From Hinthialibacter sp964556895 (GTDB taxonomy: Bacteria > Hinthialibacterota > Hinthialibacteria > Hinthialibacterales > Hinthialibacteraceae), in contig CAZKYC010000012.1 in the NCBI GenBank assembly GCA_964556895.1, forward strand, positions 1 to 64,000: DNA of 64,000 nt. The letters run 5' to 3'. Shown here one piece after another: positions 34,646-43,550 of this stretch. The translations under genes and the position numbers were made by a program. The first letter of the stretch is position 1. Each line of letters starts with the position of its first letter. The notes beneath the pieces were generated by a model, which searched no databases, was not told the DNA's origin, and was given only the letters and a program-made list of their open reading frames with translations.

Positions 34646-35611
34646 ATGAACGAAAATCGAGTGTACAGTTGCCCTTCTGTTACTCAAACTAAAGCCCCAA
34701 ACGCCTCAATTCTTCAAGACAATTTTTATCAACACACGGCCCTCAATCGCCGCGGGTTTTTGGCGTCTTCGATTGCGCTATGTGGAGTGCATGCGTCTTC
34801 GGCGCAAGCCCGTTCTATCGCAAACCCTCTCTTTGTGATGAGCAACTGGTTTTACTTCGCTGACCCCAAACCATCATGGCAAGATCGGCTGGCCTTTCTT
34901 AAATCACAGGGCGTGAATGCAATCAGCTTTTCACTAGGTAGCGAAAACCGCTGGGATGAGTTCAATGAAGTCATTGAACTGTGCCAGGCGATGGACGTTG
35001 AAATGACAACCGTCTACCAAGGAATCAACATTGATGATAAAACCATTAGCCCATTGATGGTCAAACTCATCGAACGCCTCAAGGGACAGACAACCAAATT
35101 ACAGCTCAACCTGACCAGCAAGGCCTATCAACCGTCCGACCCGGCGGGCGACGCGAGCGCGGCAGCGGCGTTGGAAAATGTCGCGAAACAGGCCTTTGAC
35201 GCGGGGCTATCCATCACGCTGTATCCTCATTGTTTTTTCTGGGGCGAACGTGCGTCTGACATGGCGCGGCTTGCTAAGCAATTTAACGATCCACGCCTGC
35301 GAATCACCTTCAACCTGTACCACTGGCTCAAAGTCGAAGGGCCGGATAACGGAGAGAAAGCCTTTGAATCCGCGCTGCCTTATCTTGATTGCGTCACCAT
35401 CAACGGTTCATTCAAACACGCCAAAACGATGGACGTTCGCGACGGCATCGTTCCATTAGGCGAAGGCGACTATGACGTTCACTCGTTTGTCAAATCATTT
35501 AAGCAGGCGGGATTTCGCGGCCCGGTTGGGTTGATTGGCTATGGAATCGACGGCGATGTCTTGCCCAAACTCGCCAAGTCAATCGCTGTCTGGAAGGCGT
35601 GGAGAATTTGA
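34646..35611 (+). CDS. TAT-exported TIM-barrel sugar phosphate isomerase/epimerase-like protein
   Basis: The 321-residue protein has an unusually long N-region (about 34 residues) before a twin-arginine signal, ALNRRGFLASSIALCGVHA. The mature part (about 55-321) is an AP-endonuclease-2-type TIM barrel with YQGINIDD, LYPHCFFWGE, ITFNLYHWLKVEG and VGLIGYGIDGDV. Exported epimerases of this kind are common beside Gfo/Idh/MocA proteins in Planctomycetes-like genomes and act on extracellular sugars. It is 26 bp downstream of thrB. The true start could be internal; no ATG closer to the twin Arg is in frame. Confidence 0.82.
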   Translation: MNENRVYSCPSVTQTKAPNASILQDNFYQHTALNRRGFLASSIALCGVHASSAQARSIANPLFVMSNWFYFADPKPSWQDRLAFLKSQGVNAISFSLGSENRWDEFNEVIELCQAMDVEMTTVYQGINIDDKTISPLMVKLIERLKGQTTKLQLNLTSKAYQPSDPAGDASAAAALENVAKQAFDAGLSITLYPHCFFWGERASDMARLAKQFNDPRLRITFNLYHWLKVEGPDNGEKAFESALPYLDCVTINGSFKHAKTMDVRDGIVPLGEGDYDVHSFVKSFKQAGFRGPVGLIGYGIDGDVLPKLAKSIAVWKAWRI

Positions 35612-35667
35612 TCTGTATTTCGAAAATAATGTGTTAACGACAATCCCCCCTGTCCACCATTGGCGGA

Positions 35668-35704
35668 CTTTCCCCCCTTATATAAGGGGGGCTTGGGGGA
35701 GATC
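35668..35704 (+). repeat. CCCCCTTA-TAAGGGGG palindrome
   Basis: TTTCCCCCCTTATATAAGGG continues to GGGCTTGGGGGAGAT. The self-complementary CCCCCTTATATAAGGGGG lies in the spacer between two convergent genes. Related C-run/G-run words occur at 54727-54768 and 55402-55442. This type is a common dispersed repeat in several phyla. Confidence 0.5.
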
Positions 35705-35723
35705 ATCTGTTAAATACACATCA

Positions 35724-36941
35724 TTACTCGAACGTTTGAAAGATATTGATTGACGACGGTTCGAAGTCTCCTGAGATCAACACAAGATGCAACCCATCAA
35801 AGTCGCGTACCAGCGCTACCATTCCCTGCTCTGCGCTGTAGGAAATACCCACAATTGATGCGCCGCCCCGGTCGTCGACCAAAGAAGCGAATACCGCCCC
35901 GGTCTCGTCTTCGTCAGCGCCTTCAGGCGCGTAAAACTGAATCTCGCGCGGCAATTCGCCCTCATCCGCCAACAGCAAAAACGTGCCGCCTGTCGGCAGG
36001 CTCAACTGCCCTGTGCTGGTTGATTGTGGAACATCCTTGCCTTCGGGGATTCTTCCAATGCGCGCTTCGTCAAAATCACCATCGGCTAAGTCAAAGAAAG
36101 GCGTATCGGGACGCGGCGTGGGTGTGGTTTGTACTGGGAACGCGCCTGTGGTTGCATAAACCGATGAGACGCCTGAACCCAGGCTTACCGTCAGGCTTTG
36201 TAATTCGGGCCGGATAAAACTGAACAAGTTTCCGTCTTCATCAATGATTCGATATCCCTGGCCCGACAACGAAAGCGCGGCAGCGGTTGCGGGCAACGAG
36301 CCCGCTGGGGGCAGCTGAACCGCCAAACCAAACGATTTAACTTCACCATCGTCATACAAGACAAAGTAACCGCCTTCGACTGCTTCGAGGTCGACCGCTT
36401 TTAATTTGCTTGATTCAGAGAACCCATAGTTGGTGGCGTCTCCGAAGAAAGCCAATTCACCAGTCTCATACAAGACGATATAGCCGTTGCCGCTGTTGGT
36501 CAGTTCGATGTCGACCGCGTCGTCCATGACCCATTCGCCGTAAAACGGCGCGTCGCCAACGGTGAGAACTTTGCCTTCGTCTGTAAGAAAATACATGCCC
36601 ATAAAGTTGGGCGCAGGTTCAAGCGCGATAACATTCTCGCGCCGCTCTAACTCAGGCGCGCCATAATCGACCGCGTCGCCGAAGGAATGCAGCCCCGCTT
36701 CATCGTCTAAAATATAATAGCCGTTGCGCGTCGGAGTGAGGGTAAAATCAACCGCGGTGATATCTTCGGCGCCGCCATAGTTGACGGCAGTGCCGAGCGT
36801 TTTGACTGATCCGTCTTGATACAAGATATATACGTCTGACTCGCCGAAAGCGGTCTCGATATCGACGGCCTGTTGGGCGGGCGCCGACATCGCCGCAACG
36901 AGCAGGGCCGACATGACTAGTGTGAATCGCTGAATCGTCAT
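35724..36941 (-). CDS. Secreted beta-propeller-like repeat protein
   Basis: The 405-residue protein has a signal peptide (about 1-22) and at least six repeats of about 40-45 residues. Each runs roughly VDIEL-x-G-GYxxLY-x-x-GxxxxFGDAxxYG, for example GNGYIVLYETGELAFFGDAT and VEGGYFVLYDDGEVKSFGLA. The spacing suggests blades of a propeller on the cell surface. Residues about 285-405 form a separate C-terminal domain. The same repeat type builds the protein at 56828. No catalytic residue is recognised, so a binding role is inferred. Confidence 0.8.
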   Translation of the reverse strand: MTIQRFTLVMSALLVAAMSAPAQQAVDIETAFGESDVYILYQDGSVKTLGTAVNYGGAEDITAVDFTLTPTRNGYYILDDEAGLHSFGDAVDYGAPELERRENVIALEPAPNFMGMYFLTDEGKVLTVGDAPFYGEWVMDDAVDIELTNSGNGYIVLYETGELAFFGDATNYGFSESSKLKAVDLEAVEGGYFVLYDDGEVKSFGLAVQLPPAGSLPATAAALSLSGQGYRIIDEDGNLFSFIRPELQSLTVSLGSGVSSVYATTGAFPVQTTPTPRPDTPFFDLADGDFDEARIGRIPEGKDVPQSTSTGQLSLPTGGTFLLLADEGELPREIQFYAPEGADEDETGAVFASLVDDRGGASIVGISYSAEQGMVALVRDFDGLHLVLISGDFEPSSINIFQTFE

Positions 36942-36987
36942 TTGCGTCTTCTCGCTTTCTATCGTCTCTCTTCGTTCTGAATACGGC

Positions 36988-37512
36988 TTAGTCGGTTATC
37001 TCAAAGGATGAATACGCAAACTCATAGCGCTCCATGTATCGAGTGGAACTGTCAAGCGAGAGGGGCGGAAAGGTCAACCGCGCCGGCCAGCAGTCATGAA
37101 AGGTAAAGCGAAGAACGCGATTGTTTCTGCGGTTTTGTAAATCGATTTCGATTTCGCGCTTGTTGACGGTCCCATCGATGATCTCGTCGCGCCAATCGCG
37201 CATCTTTTTATCAAATACGCCATGAAGAATGAGGCGCGCATAGCGCGTCCCGCCCGGTTCGGCGTCGCCGTCTTCAAACGTGACCGTGGTTTCGCTATCA
37301 AGGCCTTCAACCATAAAGACTTCGCCGATTCCGGACAGGCCCTTTACTTCGACATCCACCACCGACGTGAGTGGGTATTCACGCGGGTCAGAGTCATCAA
37401 AATCTTGCGGGGTCGCGTTCTGGGCGCCGATCGGGGCGACCACCGCCCACGCGCCAGCGAACAACATGGATGAAAGAGCGAACACGATGAACCCTTGTTT
37501 TTTACCAATCAT
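36988..37512 (-). CDS. Exported gp19-like (phage tail-tube fold) protein
   Basis: The 174-residue protein carries an N-terminal export signal (about 1-30, ending near AQNA). The mature part matches the T4 gp19/TIGR02241 tail-protein pattern: VEGLDSETTVTFEDGD, LILHGVFDKKMRDWRDEI, REIEIDLQNRRNNRVLRF, DCWPARLTFPPL and a closing RYEFAYSSFEI. Such proteins form the inner tube of contractile tails and related injection systems in the cytoplasm; a signal peptide is not expected there. No other tail genes are in the window. AAAGGAAAT precedes the ATG. The family match is by eye and the secreted location is inferred. Confidence 0.7.
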   Translation of the reverse strand: MIGKKQGFIVFALSSMLFAGAWAVVAPIGAQNATPQDFDDSDPREYPLTSVVDVEVKGLSGIGEVFMVEGLDSETTVTFEDGDAEPGGTRYARLILHGVFDKKMRDWRDEIIDGTVNKREIEIDLQNRRNNRVLRFTFHDCWPARLTFPPLSLDSSTRYMERYEFAYSSFEITD

Positions 37513-37751
37513 TTTTCTATTTCCTTTCGTCTATGAAATGAATAATTGAATGAAAACCAAATTGATGCTTACAGTCGAATAGTAGACACAAATACCCTAA
37601 CTGACTATTCATTTCATTTGAACGGTTATTATTGACAATCTTACTCTATAGCGTTAATGGCTTTTGTCCAAAAAAGAACCGAAAAAGAATTGATGAAATG
37701 CGCGACTGTAACTAGTATATAGACAGTAAGATTCACCGCATTTCCGCTCAG

Positions 37752-37757
37752 TATACT
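37752..37757 (+). promoter_or_regulatory. -10 box of the 6S RNA gene
   Basis: TATACT lies 7 bp before the likely 5' end of the RNA at about 37764. No close match to TTGACA is found at 16-18 bp upstream (the best is GATTCA), so the -35 box is weak. Confidence 0.5.
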
Positions 37758-37763
37758 AGGTTG

Positions 37764-37950
37764 AAACGGTACTGCGGTGTTCGTGACCGGGACACTGTTT
37801 GAGAGGCTAATGTTATCGCTTTTGGGCCCTTGTCGTCTGCTTTCGCCTCACGCCCTATAGGGGACGACGGCTGAGCATACTGTTGGGCCCACCTGTTGAG
37901 TAAGGTCTTCTCAACGCCACCCACACGGCACAGGCGGTTCGTTTCATTTC
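37764..37950 (+). ncRNA. ssrS: 6S RNA
   Basis: The non-coding stretch has the length (about 185 nt) and order of helices of 6S RNA, which binds sigma-70 RNA polymerase by mimicking an open promoter. The 5' part CTGCGGTGTTCGTGACCGGG matches the usual 6S start and pairs with CACGGCACAGGC near the 3' end. TTGAGA pairs with TCTCAA. The apical arm uses GGGCCC/GGGCCC and GTCGTC/GACGAC. The 3' part CCCACCTGTTGAG resembles the conserved CCCACCTTGAA. The central unpaired loop is around 37800-37820. A -10 box precedes it and a strong terminator follows. The ends are approximate. Confidence 0.82.
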
Positions 37951-37977
37951 AACGGCCCTCGTTTTGAGGGCCGTTTT
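37951..37977 (+). terminator. Terminator of the 6S RNA
   Basis: The perfect 10-bp stem AACGGCCCTC/GAGGGCCGTT with a GTTTT loop is followed by TT. It separates the 6S RNA from the glycosyltransferase gene. Confidence 0.88.
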
Positions 37978-38044
37978 GATTTGGGGCCATGTTAAACGTG
38001 TGTATACTAAACCACAAATTAAAACCCAAAAAAGCAGCCTAACC

Positions 38045-39331
38045 ATGTCTAGTTCAGTCGCCCTGGTTACGACCGAAAACCTGCCTTACTCCAACTGCCC
38101 GTGCGCGGGCGGCGGCGTCCGTATTGCCGGCCTGGGCGACATGCTGGGCCAAAATGGAATTGACTACACCTACTGGCTGCTTGAAGAACGAAAACAACAA
38201 ATTGATCCACGGTATGAATTTTCTATTCAGTATTATAAGCCGGAACTTCTCGACCAACGGTTGAACGAATCCAACCACGACGCCGTCATTGTAGAACAAT
38301 GGCAGCCGTTGACCTTTTTGAAAACGCCTATTGCCCCCCCCCTCATTGTCGACTTGCCCGGCCCCTTGATGATGGAGTATTACTGGCGAGACCATGACAA
38401 TTATCTTCAACACATGAACCATAAACTCAATTGCCTCGCCCAGGTTGATTACGCCATGTGCGCCGACCCGCGCCAGCGGGGTTACTATTCAGCCTGGCTG
38501 TCATGGGCGGGATGGCCGCCTGACCAAGACCGCTTGGTTGTGGCGCCGTTTTGCATGCGCGAAATGCCCAAGTCGCGCCAGGGCCATGTCGAAGACGAGC
38601 CCCTCTTTCTCTGGGGCGGCATGATGTGGCCGTGGCATGACCGGCGCCAGGCCTTTCAATGTATCGTCTCTTCACTTCAAGACGCCGACCGCGGCCAGCT
38701 CGCCGTTGTCGGTTCGCACGGAAACGAAGACGGTCTACATCCGTTCTACCAATCTTTCAGAGACCACAACCGCGTCTCCTGGCTGGGGCAATACGCCTTT
38801 ACTGACTATGTGACCGAACTCAAACGCTCCGCCGTCGCTCTAGACCTCAGCGCGCCAACCGAAGAGCGCCGCCTGTCATCAGACCTTCGAACGGGAACCG
38901 CCCTGTGGTCAGGAACACCCTGTATCGTGACGCCAGATTCTGCTTGGGCAAAAATGATAGAAGACCATAACGCTGGATGGATCATCCCATACAATGATAA
39001 AAAACAACTCACTGAGATCATCACACAGATCGCGCATGAACGGTGCGACCTGGTCGCCAAGCGAAGGGGCGCCTCAGCGGCCTCAACAAATATCTCACAA
39101 AAAAGTCGCATAAATCCACTATTAAACATACTAGAAAACCCATCAAAACGTTCTTCTGCCCCTCCTTGGAGATCAATCCAAGACCATGATAGAGAGAAGC
39201 GTTTGAAAGAATTACAAGAAAACGTGTTTCAACTAGAACATAATAAGCAGTTGATTCAAAATGATTTAGATTCAATTAGAGCCAATCCTCTATTTCGACT
39301 TTACAAAAATTTAATAGAATTATTGAAATAA
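38045..39331 (+). CDS. Glycosyltransferase family 4-like protein with C-terminal coiled coil
   Basis: The ATG at 38045 was chosen because the upstream extension overlaps the 6S terminator region and adds no family content. The 428-residue protein has an N-domain with LVTTENLPYSNCPCAGGGVR and MLGQNGIDYTYWLL. The nucleotide-sugar-binding half holds FLWGGMMWPWHDRRQAF and SSDLRTGTALWSGTPCIVTP, a GT-B pattern. Residues about 375-428 are a coiled coil ending RLYKNLIELLK, a feature of glycosyltransferases attached to complexes. Donor and acceptor are unknown. The last 150 bp are richer in A+T. Confidence 0.85.
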   Translation: MSSSVALVTTENLPYSNCPCAGGGVRIAGLGDMLGQNGIDYTYWLLEERKQQIDPRYEFSIQYYKPELLDQRLNESNHDAVIVEQWQPLTFLKTPIAPPLIVDLPGPLMMEYYWRDHDNYLQHMNHKLNCLAQVDYAMCADPRQRGYYSAWLSWAGWPPDQDRLVVAPFCMREMPKSRQGHVEDEPLFLWGGMMWPWHDRRQAFQCIVSSLQDADRGQLAVVGSHGNEDGLHPFYQSFRDHNRVSWLGQYAFTDYVTELKRSAVALDLSAPTEERRLSSDLRTGTALWSGTPCIVTPDSAWAKMIEDHNAGWIIPYNDKKQLTEIITQIAHERCDLVAKRRGASAASTNISQKSRINPLLNILENPSKRSSAPPWRSIQDHDREKRLKELQENVFQLEHNKQLIQNDLDSIRANPLFRLYKNLIELLK

Positions 39332-39469
39332 TCGAATAATTGTGTATAAAATGGTGAATTATACAGTTGAATAGAAAATTTAACTTTTTCTCTATCTTTT
39401 AATCTTAGACATGCTATAGTGGTTATATAAGATTACGTTTTGTAATTATTTTTTATAGGATATAGGGCA

Positions 39470-39787
39470 ATGGAAATTCGGGATCGTATTCAAGCGCTTA
39501 TGCTGCTTGTCGGCCTCATGGTCGTTGTCGGCTGCTTTTTCAGCCTGCAAAGCGAAACGACCGTAACGGTTGAGCAAGTACAAACCCCATCGCTCATCGA
39601 AGTCACCTCTAACTATGAGTATGATGAGTTTAACCGCCTCACGGCGATTCATTACTCAGACGGTCTCCATGTGAAATTCATTTATGATAATGAGGGAAAC
39701 CTAATCGAACGCCGTGAGTATCACGACAAAGATACGCCGGATGAAGGGCCAAAACTTGCGGCGAATGTTGCAGGAGAAAATGGTTAG
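39470..39787 (+). CDS. Small membrane-anchored protein with a single YD (RHS) repeat
   Basis: The 105-residue protein has an N-terminal hydrophobic helix (about 9-26, with GCFFS as a possible lipobox). A compact repeat unit follows at about 48-84: YEYDEFNRLTAIHYSDGLHV, then KFIYDNEGNLIERREY. This is the YD-repeat of RHS/teneurin shells, but only about one and a half units are present. Such a mini-protein is far too short to form an RHS shell. It may be a surface lipoprotein or a fragment of a former RHS gene. An A+T-rich spacer precedes it. Confidence 0.7.
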   Translation: MEIRDRIQALMLLVGLMVVVGCFFSLQSETTVTVEQVQTPSLIEVTSNYEYDEFNRLTAIHYSDGLHVKFIYDNEGNLIERREYHDKDTPDEGPKLAANVAGENG

Positions 39788-39803
39788 ATCAAGGCGAAAT
39801 TAT

Positions 39804-41237
39804 TTATGAGTTTCCATTAGCCGTCAATTTTTGGGCGGCTTTTTTCATCATTGATCCCCACCCGTTGCCTCTATGGTCAGCAAACAGGTCATCTAATTTT
39901 TCGACAGACTCGCTTAGCGCAATCATGATGGCGTGGTCGCCAGCCAACAACTCGTCTTCGCCTTTGGGGATGAGAATCTCGTCGCCGCGAACAATGGCGC
40001 CAAGCAGTACATTACTCGGAAACGGGTTCGATTTGAGCTTCTTGCCGACCAACGGGGAGTTTTCAACAACTTCGAGTTCTATTGCTTCCGCCCGGTCATC
40101 CGCAAGTGTGGTCATCGTAAGCGTCTTGCCCTGTCGTACGAACCGCATAATCGCGTTGATAGTAGACAATCGTGGATTGATAGCGACGTCAATCGGCTGA
40201 ATGTAGCGCAGCAATGGGATGTATTGCGGCTTGCGGGTAATGGTGATCACCCGGCTGGCGCCTTCTTGTTTGGCTAACAATGCCGCCAGGATATTGGTTT
40301 CATCGTCTTGAGAAGCGGCGATAAACCCGTCAGCGTCGCTGACCCCGGCCTCTTTTAACATGCTGATGTCGGTGCCGTCGCCGTGTAAGATGGTTACGTC
40401 TTGAAGCAAGTCGGCGAACATCTCGCAGCGGTCTTCATCTTCTTCAATAATAATCAAATGTACGCCTGATGATTCCAAGCGGTCAGCGAGAAAAAACGCC
40501 GCCCGGCTGGCGCCTACGATGACGACTTTCTTTAACAGGCAATCCTTAACGCCGCCTAATTCGCTCACATACCCATAAGCGGCCGGCGACGTGATGACAT
40601 AAACCTGGTCGCCCGCGTTTACGATGGTATCGCCTCGGGGTACCACGACATGGCCATTGCGTACCACACAGGCAAACAACAGGGTCTCGTCATAGCCGAG
40701 TTTGGGTAGTTCCTTTAACGGCTTACCACAAAGCAGTGATTCTGGTTTTACACGAAAGCCAATCAGTTTTAACCGGCCTTCGGCAAATTCCGCCACGCTG
40801 TTTGCCACCGGGATCATCAACAAGTCATGCAATTCTAACGACGCCACTTCGTCAGGGTTGATGATGAGGTCGATGTGCATCGCGTCGGCGTATAACTTAC
40901 GATCAGGCGCGAGGTATTCTTCGTTTTTTACGCGGGCGATCACGGTAGTGACGCCAAACTGTTTCGCCAGCGATGACGACACCATGTTGCATTCATCGTT
41001 GTCGCTGACGCCGATGAACAAGTCGGCCTTTTTGATGCCCGCTTCGATCAACACCGCGGCGCTGGCCCCGTTGCCCGCGATACACATCGCGTCGACATGG
41101 TTTTCGATCTCAGCCAACAACGTTGTATTGGAGTCGATAATCTTGACTTGGTGGCCTTCTTTGGTGAGGCGGCGCGCAAGCCCCTGTCCCACTTGGCCGG
41201 CCCCCATGATGATGACGGTCAGTTGGAGTTTTGCCAC
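39804..41237 (-). CDS. trkA: Trk potassium-uptake regulatory subunit TrkA
   Basis: The 477-residue peripheral protein carries two tandem RCK units. The first has IIMGAGQVGQGLARRL, a D at the end of beta-2 (KIIDSN) and GNGAS; the second has VVIVGASRAAFFLADRL and HGDGTD. Each NAD-binding domain is followed by a TrkA-C domain (about 150-225 and 375-460). It gates the TrkH/TrkG potassium channel, whose gene is not in the window. The start is GTG after AGGTGG, and it overlaps the end of the glycerate kinase gene by 19 bp, so translation is coupled. Confidence 0.95.
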   Translation of the reverse strand: MAKLQLTVIIMGAGQVGQGLARRLTKEGHQVKIIDSNTTLLAEIENHVDAMCIAGNGASAAVLIEAGIKKADLFIGVSDNDECNMVSSSLAKQFGVTTVIARVKNEEYLAPDRKLYADAMHIDLIINPDEVASLELHDLLMIPVANSVAEFAEGRLKLIGFRVKPESLLCGKPLKELPKLGYDETLLFACVVRNGHVVVPRGDTIVNAGDQVYVITSPAAYGYVSELGGVKDCLLKKVVIVGASRAAFFLADRLESSGVHLIIIEEDEDRCEMFADLLQDVTILHGDGTDISMLKEAGVSDADGFIAASQDDETNILAALLAKQEGASRVITITRKPQYIPLLRYIQPIDVAINPRLSTINAIMRFVRQGKTLTMTTLADDRAEAIELEVVENSPLVGKKLKSNPFPSNVLLGAIVRGDEILIPKGEDELLAGDHAIMIALSESVEKLDDLFADHRGNGWGSMMKKAAQKLTANGNS

Positions 41238-42355
41238 AATCGGACCACCTGTTCGCCGGCGTTGGCCAGTAGAGACGCCGCGTTTTTCATCGCATCTTCA
41301 AGCAACGTAGGACCAGAAACAATCGGAAACAGCGCTGTCATCCCCAGAGTATACAAGGCCGACAGGTCTCCTGAGAGGCTGCCGGCCAAACCGACTACAG
41401 GCGCGCCGACTTTCTTTGCACGCTCCGCGACGCCGGCGGGCGCTTTTCCATATTGGGTTTGTTCGTCGATCTTGCCTTCTCCAGTGAAAACCAGATCAGC
41501 GCCCTTCAAGGCGTCATCAAGTTTGACTGTATCCGCGACCAGATCAAATCCTGAGCGAATTTCCGCCCCACAGAATGCGACTAACCCAGCGCCCAAGCCT
41601 CCAGCGGCGCCAGCGCTTGGTAGTGAGGCGACATCAATATCAAATGTTTGTTTCCAACAGTTGGCGGCATTGTTCAACCCATCGTCAAGCGTCTTCACCA
41701 TCTCAGGCGTGGCGCCTTTTTGAGGGCCAAATACCGCCGCCGCCCCTTCAGGCCCCGCCAGTGGGTTGGTCACATCACTGGCGATAAAAATTGGAATTTG
41801 GCGTAAGCGTTCAGGGACATTCTCTGAGATTATCCGGGCAAGTTTCGTTAATCCGCCGCCATGAGGTTCTATGGCTTCGCCGTTGGCGTCAAGCAACTCA
41901 TAGCCCAGCGCGACGGCCATGCCCAGCCCGCCGTCGACGGTGGCGCTGCCGCCGATGCCCATAATCACGCGTTCGCAGCCGCGCTCAATCGCGTCTAGCA
42001 ACAGTTCGCCCGTGCCAAACGTACTCGTCTTGAGCGGGTTGCGCTCATTTGGGCCAATCAACCGCAGACCAGAGGCTTCAGCCATCTCAATGACCGCAGT
42101 GCGCCCTTCATCAATCAAACCATAGCGGGATTGTATGGTTCGCATCAATGGATCATGAACTTCAACCCCTACCCACTCTCCATCACACGCGGCGAGAATC
42201 GATTCCGCCGTCCCGTCGCCGCCATCAGCGACAGGTACACAGAGAACCTCCGCGTCTGCAATGACGCGCCAGACGCCTTCAGCAATCGCATCAGCGGCGG
42301 CGGGCGCAGACAGGCTTTCTTTGAATGCATTGGGTGCAATAACGATGCGGACCAT
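41219..42355 (-). CDS. glxK: Glycerate 2-kinase (GlxK/GarK type)
   Basis: The ATG at 42355 follows AGGAAG and starts MVRIVIAPNAFKESLSA, the family's canonical N-terminus; the 35-residue upstream extension is discarded. The 378-residue enzyme phosphorylates glycerate to 2-phosphoglycerate. Landmarks are PVADGGDGTAESILAACDG, TSTFGTGELL, IMGIGGSATVDGGLGMA and FTGEGKIDEQTQYGK. It sits 17 bp after mlaD and overlaps trkA, so the order mlaD-glxK-trkA looks like one transcript although the functions differ. Confidence 0.95.
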   Translation of the reverse strand: MVRIVIAPNAFKESLSAPAAADAIAEGVWRVIADAEVLCVPVADGGDGTAESILAACDGEWVGVEVHDPLMRTIQSRYGLIDEGRTAVIEMAEASGLRLIGPNERNPLKTSTFGTGELLLDAIERGCERVIMGIGGSATVDGGLGMAVALGYELLDANGEAIEPHGGGLTKLARIISENVPERLRQIPIFIASDVTNPLAGPEGAAAVFGPQKGATPEMVKTLDDGLNNAANCWKQTFDIDVASLPSAGAAGGLGAGLVAFCGAEIRSGFDLVADTVKLDDALKGADLVFTGEGKIDEQTQYGKAPAGVAERAKKVGAPVVGLAGSLSGDLSALYTLGMTALFPIVSGPTLLEDAMKNAASLLANAGEQVVRLWQNSN

Positions 42356-42372
42356 TGGATTGCTTCCTGAAG

Positions 42373-43464
42373 TTAGTTCGACGTTGTCGGCAAGGGGTCC
42401 CAGATTGGCGAAACTCGGGCGGGGGCCTGTTTGCCTTCTGATTTCCATACCGCTCGCCACGGGTCTTTGTTCAGTTGGGCGCTCAATTCGTTGAGGTGAA
42501 TCGACGCTTGGTTGAGGTTCGCCAACATGCTGTCAATTTCGGCGCGGTTTTCGACAATGGCTTTGTCGACGTCATCTAGCAAGGTTGCAGCCTTTTGTTG
42601 AATCGCGTCGATTCGAGTTTGCAGCCTCTCCATCAATGAGCGCATCTCTTTCACCGTCGCGGCGGCGTCAGGACTAATCGAAGCGATCAGGTTGTTGGCT
42701 TTTGATAAGGCGTCATCCAAATGGCCGCCGACCTTGCTTACCATTGGCTTGACTTCGCCAGACGCGTCGTGAAGGTTTTGTAATGTTGGCATGACTTCGC
42801 CTGAAGCGCTGGCGATTAAATTGGTTGATTGGTCAAGCAGGCCTTTGAGACGAGGGCGCGACTCTTTAAACAGGTCTCTGACATCAGCCAGAATCACTTT
42901 TAATTCGGCGCTGATGTTGTCGACAATGCCCGACGCTTTACTGAGCGGCCCCTGAAAACTATCGAGAGCGTTATTCACTTTACCCAAGACGACTTTCGCG
43001 TCGCTCGCTAGGGCGAAAAATTCGCCAATCGAAACATAGGGCACGCCGTCTATATATATGTTATCCGGGTCTAATTGGCCTTGTTCGACCAGTGTATTCA
43101 GCCGTTTTTCTTCGCTTCCGCCCGAGATTTCAATAAAAAGTGGAGACAAAAGCCCTGACGAAGTAAACTCCACTTTTGAGTCCATTGAGACCGGCGAATC
43201 ATAATCAACCGTCAGTTCGATGACGGGAGAGTTGTTCTCAAAGTCATAGCGTTTTTTGGTGACCGAGCCAAACCGAACGCCCGCGTAAGTGACAGGCGCG
43301 TGTAGTTCGATGCCGACCACGCTGGGCACGCGAACATTCAAGGTAAGCGTGTCGGTGAATATGGTTTGAAAGTTGCCCACCGACAGCGTCAACAAGACGG
43401 TCAAAATGACCGCTAAAATGACTAAGACCCCGACTTTCACTTCAGACAGCGTAACGGCCGCCAT
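42373..43464 (-). CDS. mlaD: MlaD-like MCE-domain lipid-transport protein
   Basis: The start at 43464 follows GAGAGG and gives MAAVTLSEVKVGVLVILAVI, where one TM segment (about 10-32) anchors the protein in the inner membrane. The MCE domain (about 38-115) includes HAPVTYAGVRFGSVTKKRY. The rest (about 150-330) is a long helical stalk with hydrophobic heptads. MCE rings carry phospholipids between the membranes together with an MlaE permease and MlaF ATPase. MlaF is 86 bp upstream, but no MlaE gene lies between them as it usually does. Confidence 0.92.
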   Translation of the reverse strand: MAAVTLSEVKVGVLVILAVILTVLLTLSVGNFQTIFTDTLTLNVRVPSVVGIELHAPVTYAGVRFGSVTKKRYDFENNSPVIELTVDYDSPVSMDSKVEFTSSGLLSPLFIEISGGSEEKRLNTLVEQGQLDPDNIYIDGVPYVSIGEFFALASDAKVVLGKVNNALDSFQGPLSKASGIVDNISAELKVILADVRDLFKESRPRLKGLLDQSTNLIASASGEVMPTLQNLHDASGEVKPMVSKVGGHLDDALSKANNLIASISPDAAATVKEMRSLMERLQTRIDAIQQKAATLLDDVDKAIVENRAEIDSMLANLNQASIHLNELSAQLNKDPWRAVWKSEGKQAPARVSPIWDPLPTTSN

Positions 43465-43550
43465 AGACCAACCTCTCTTCAAGGGCTCGCTTCTTTAACA
43501 CAACGGGTCAAGTGTGGCGCCCTTCTTATAAAAACGCAACAACTGCTTGC

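Noticed and set aside
36988..37512. Part of a prophage or contractile injection system
   Set aside because: Only one gp19-like protein is present, it has an export signal, and no sheath, baseplate, ATPase or capsid gene is nearby.
37855..38046. Minus-strand ORF across the 6S RNA region
   Set aside because: Arg/Leu-rich product with no ribosome-binding site; the pairing pattern and terminator fit 6S RNA on the plus strand.
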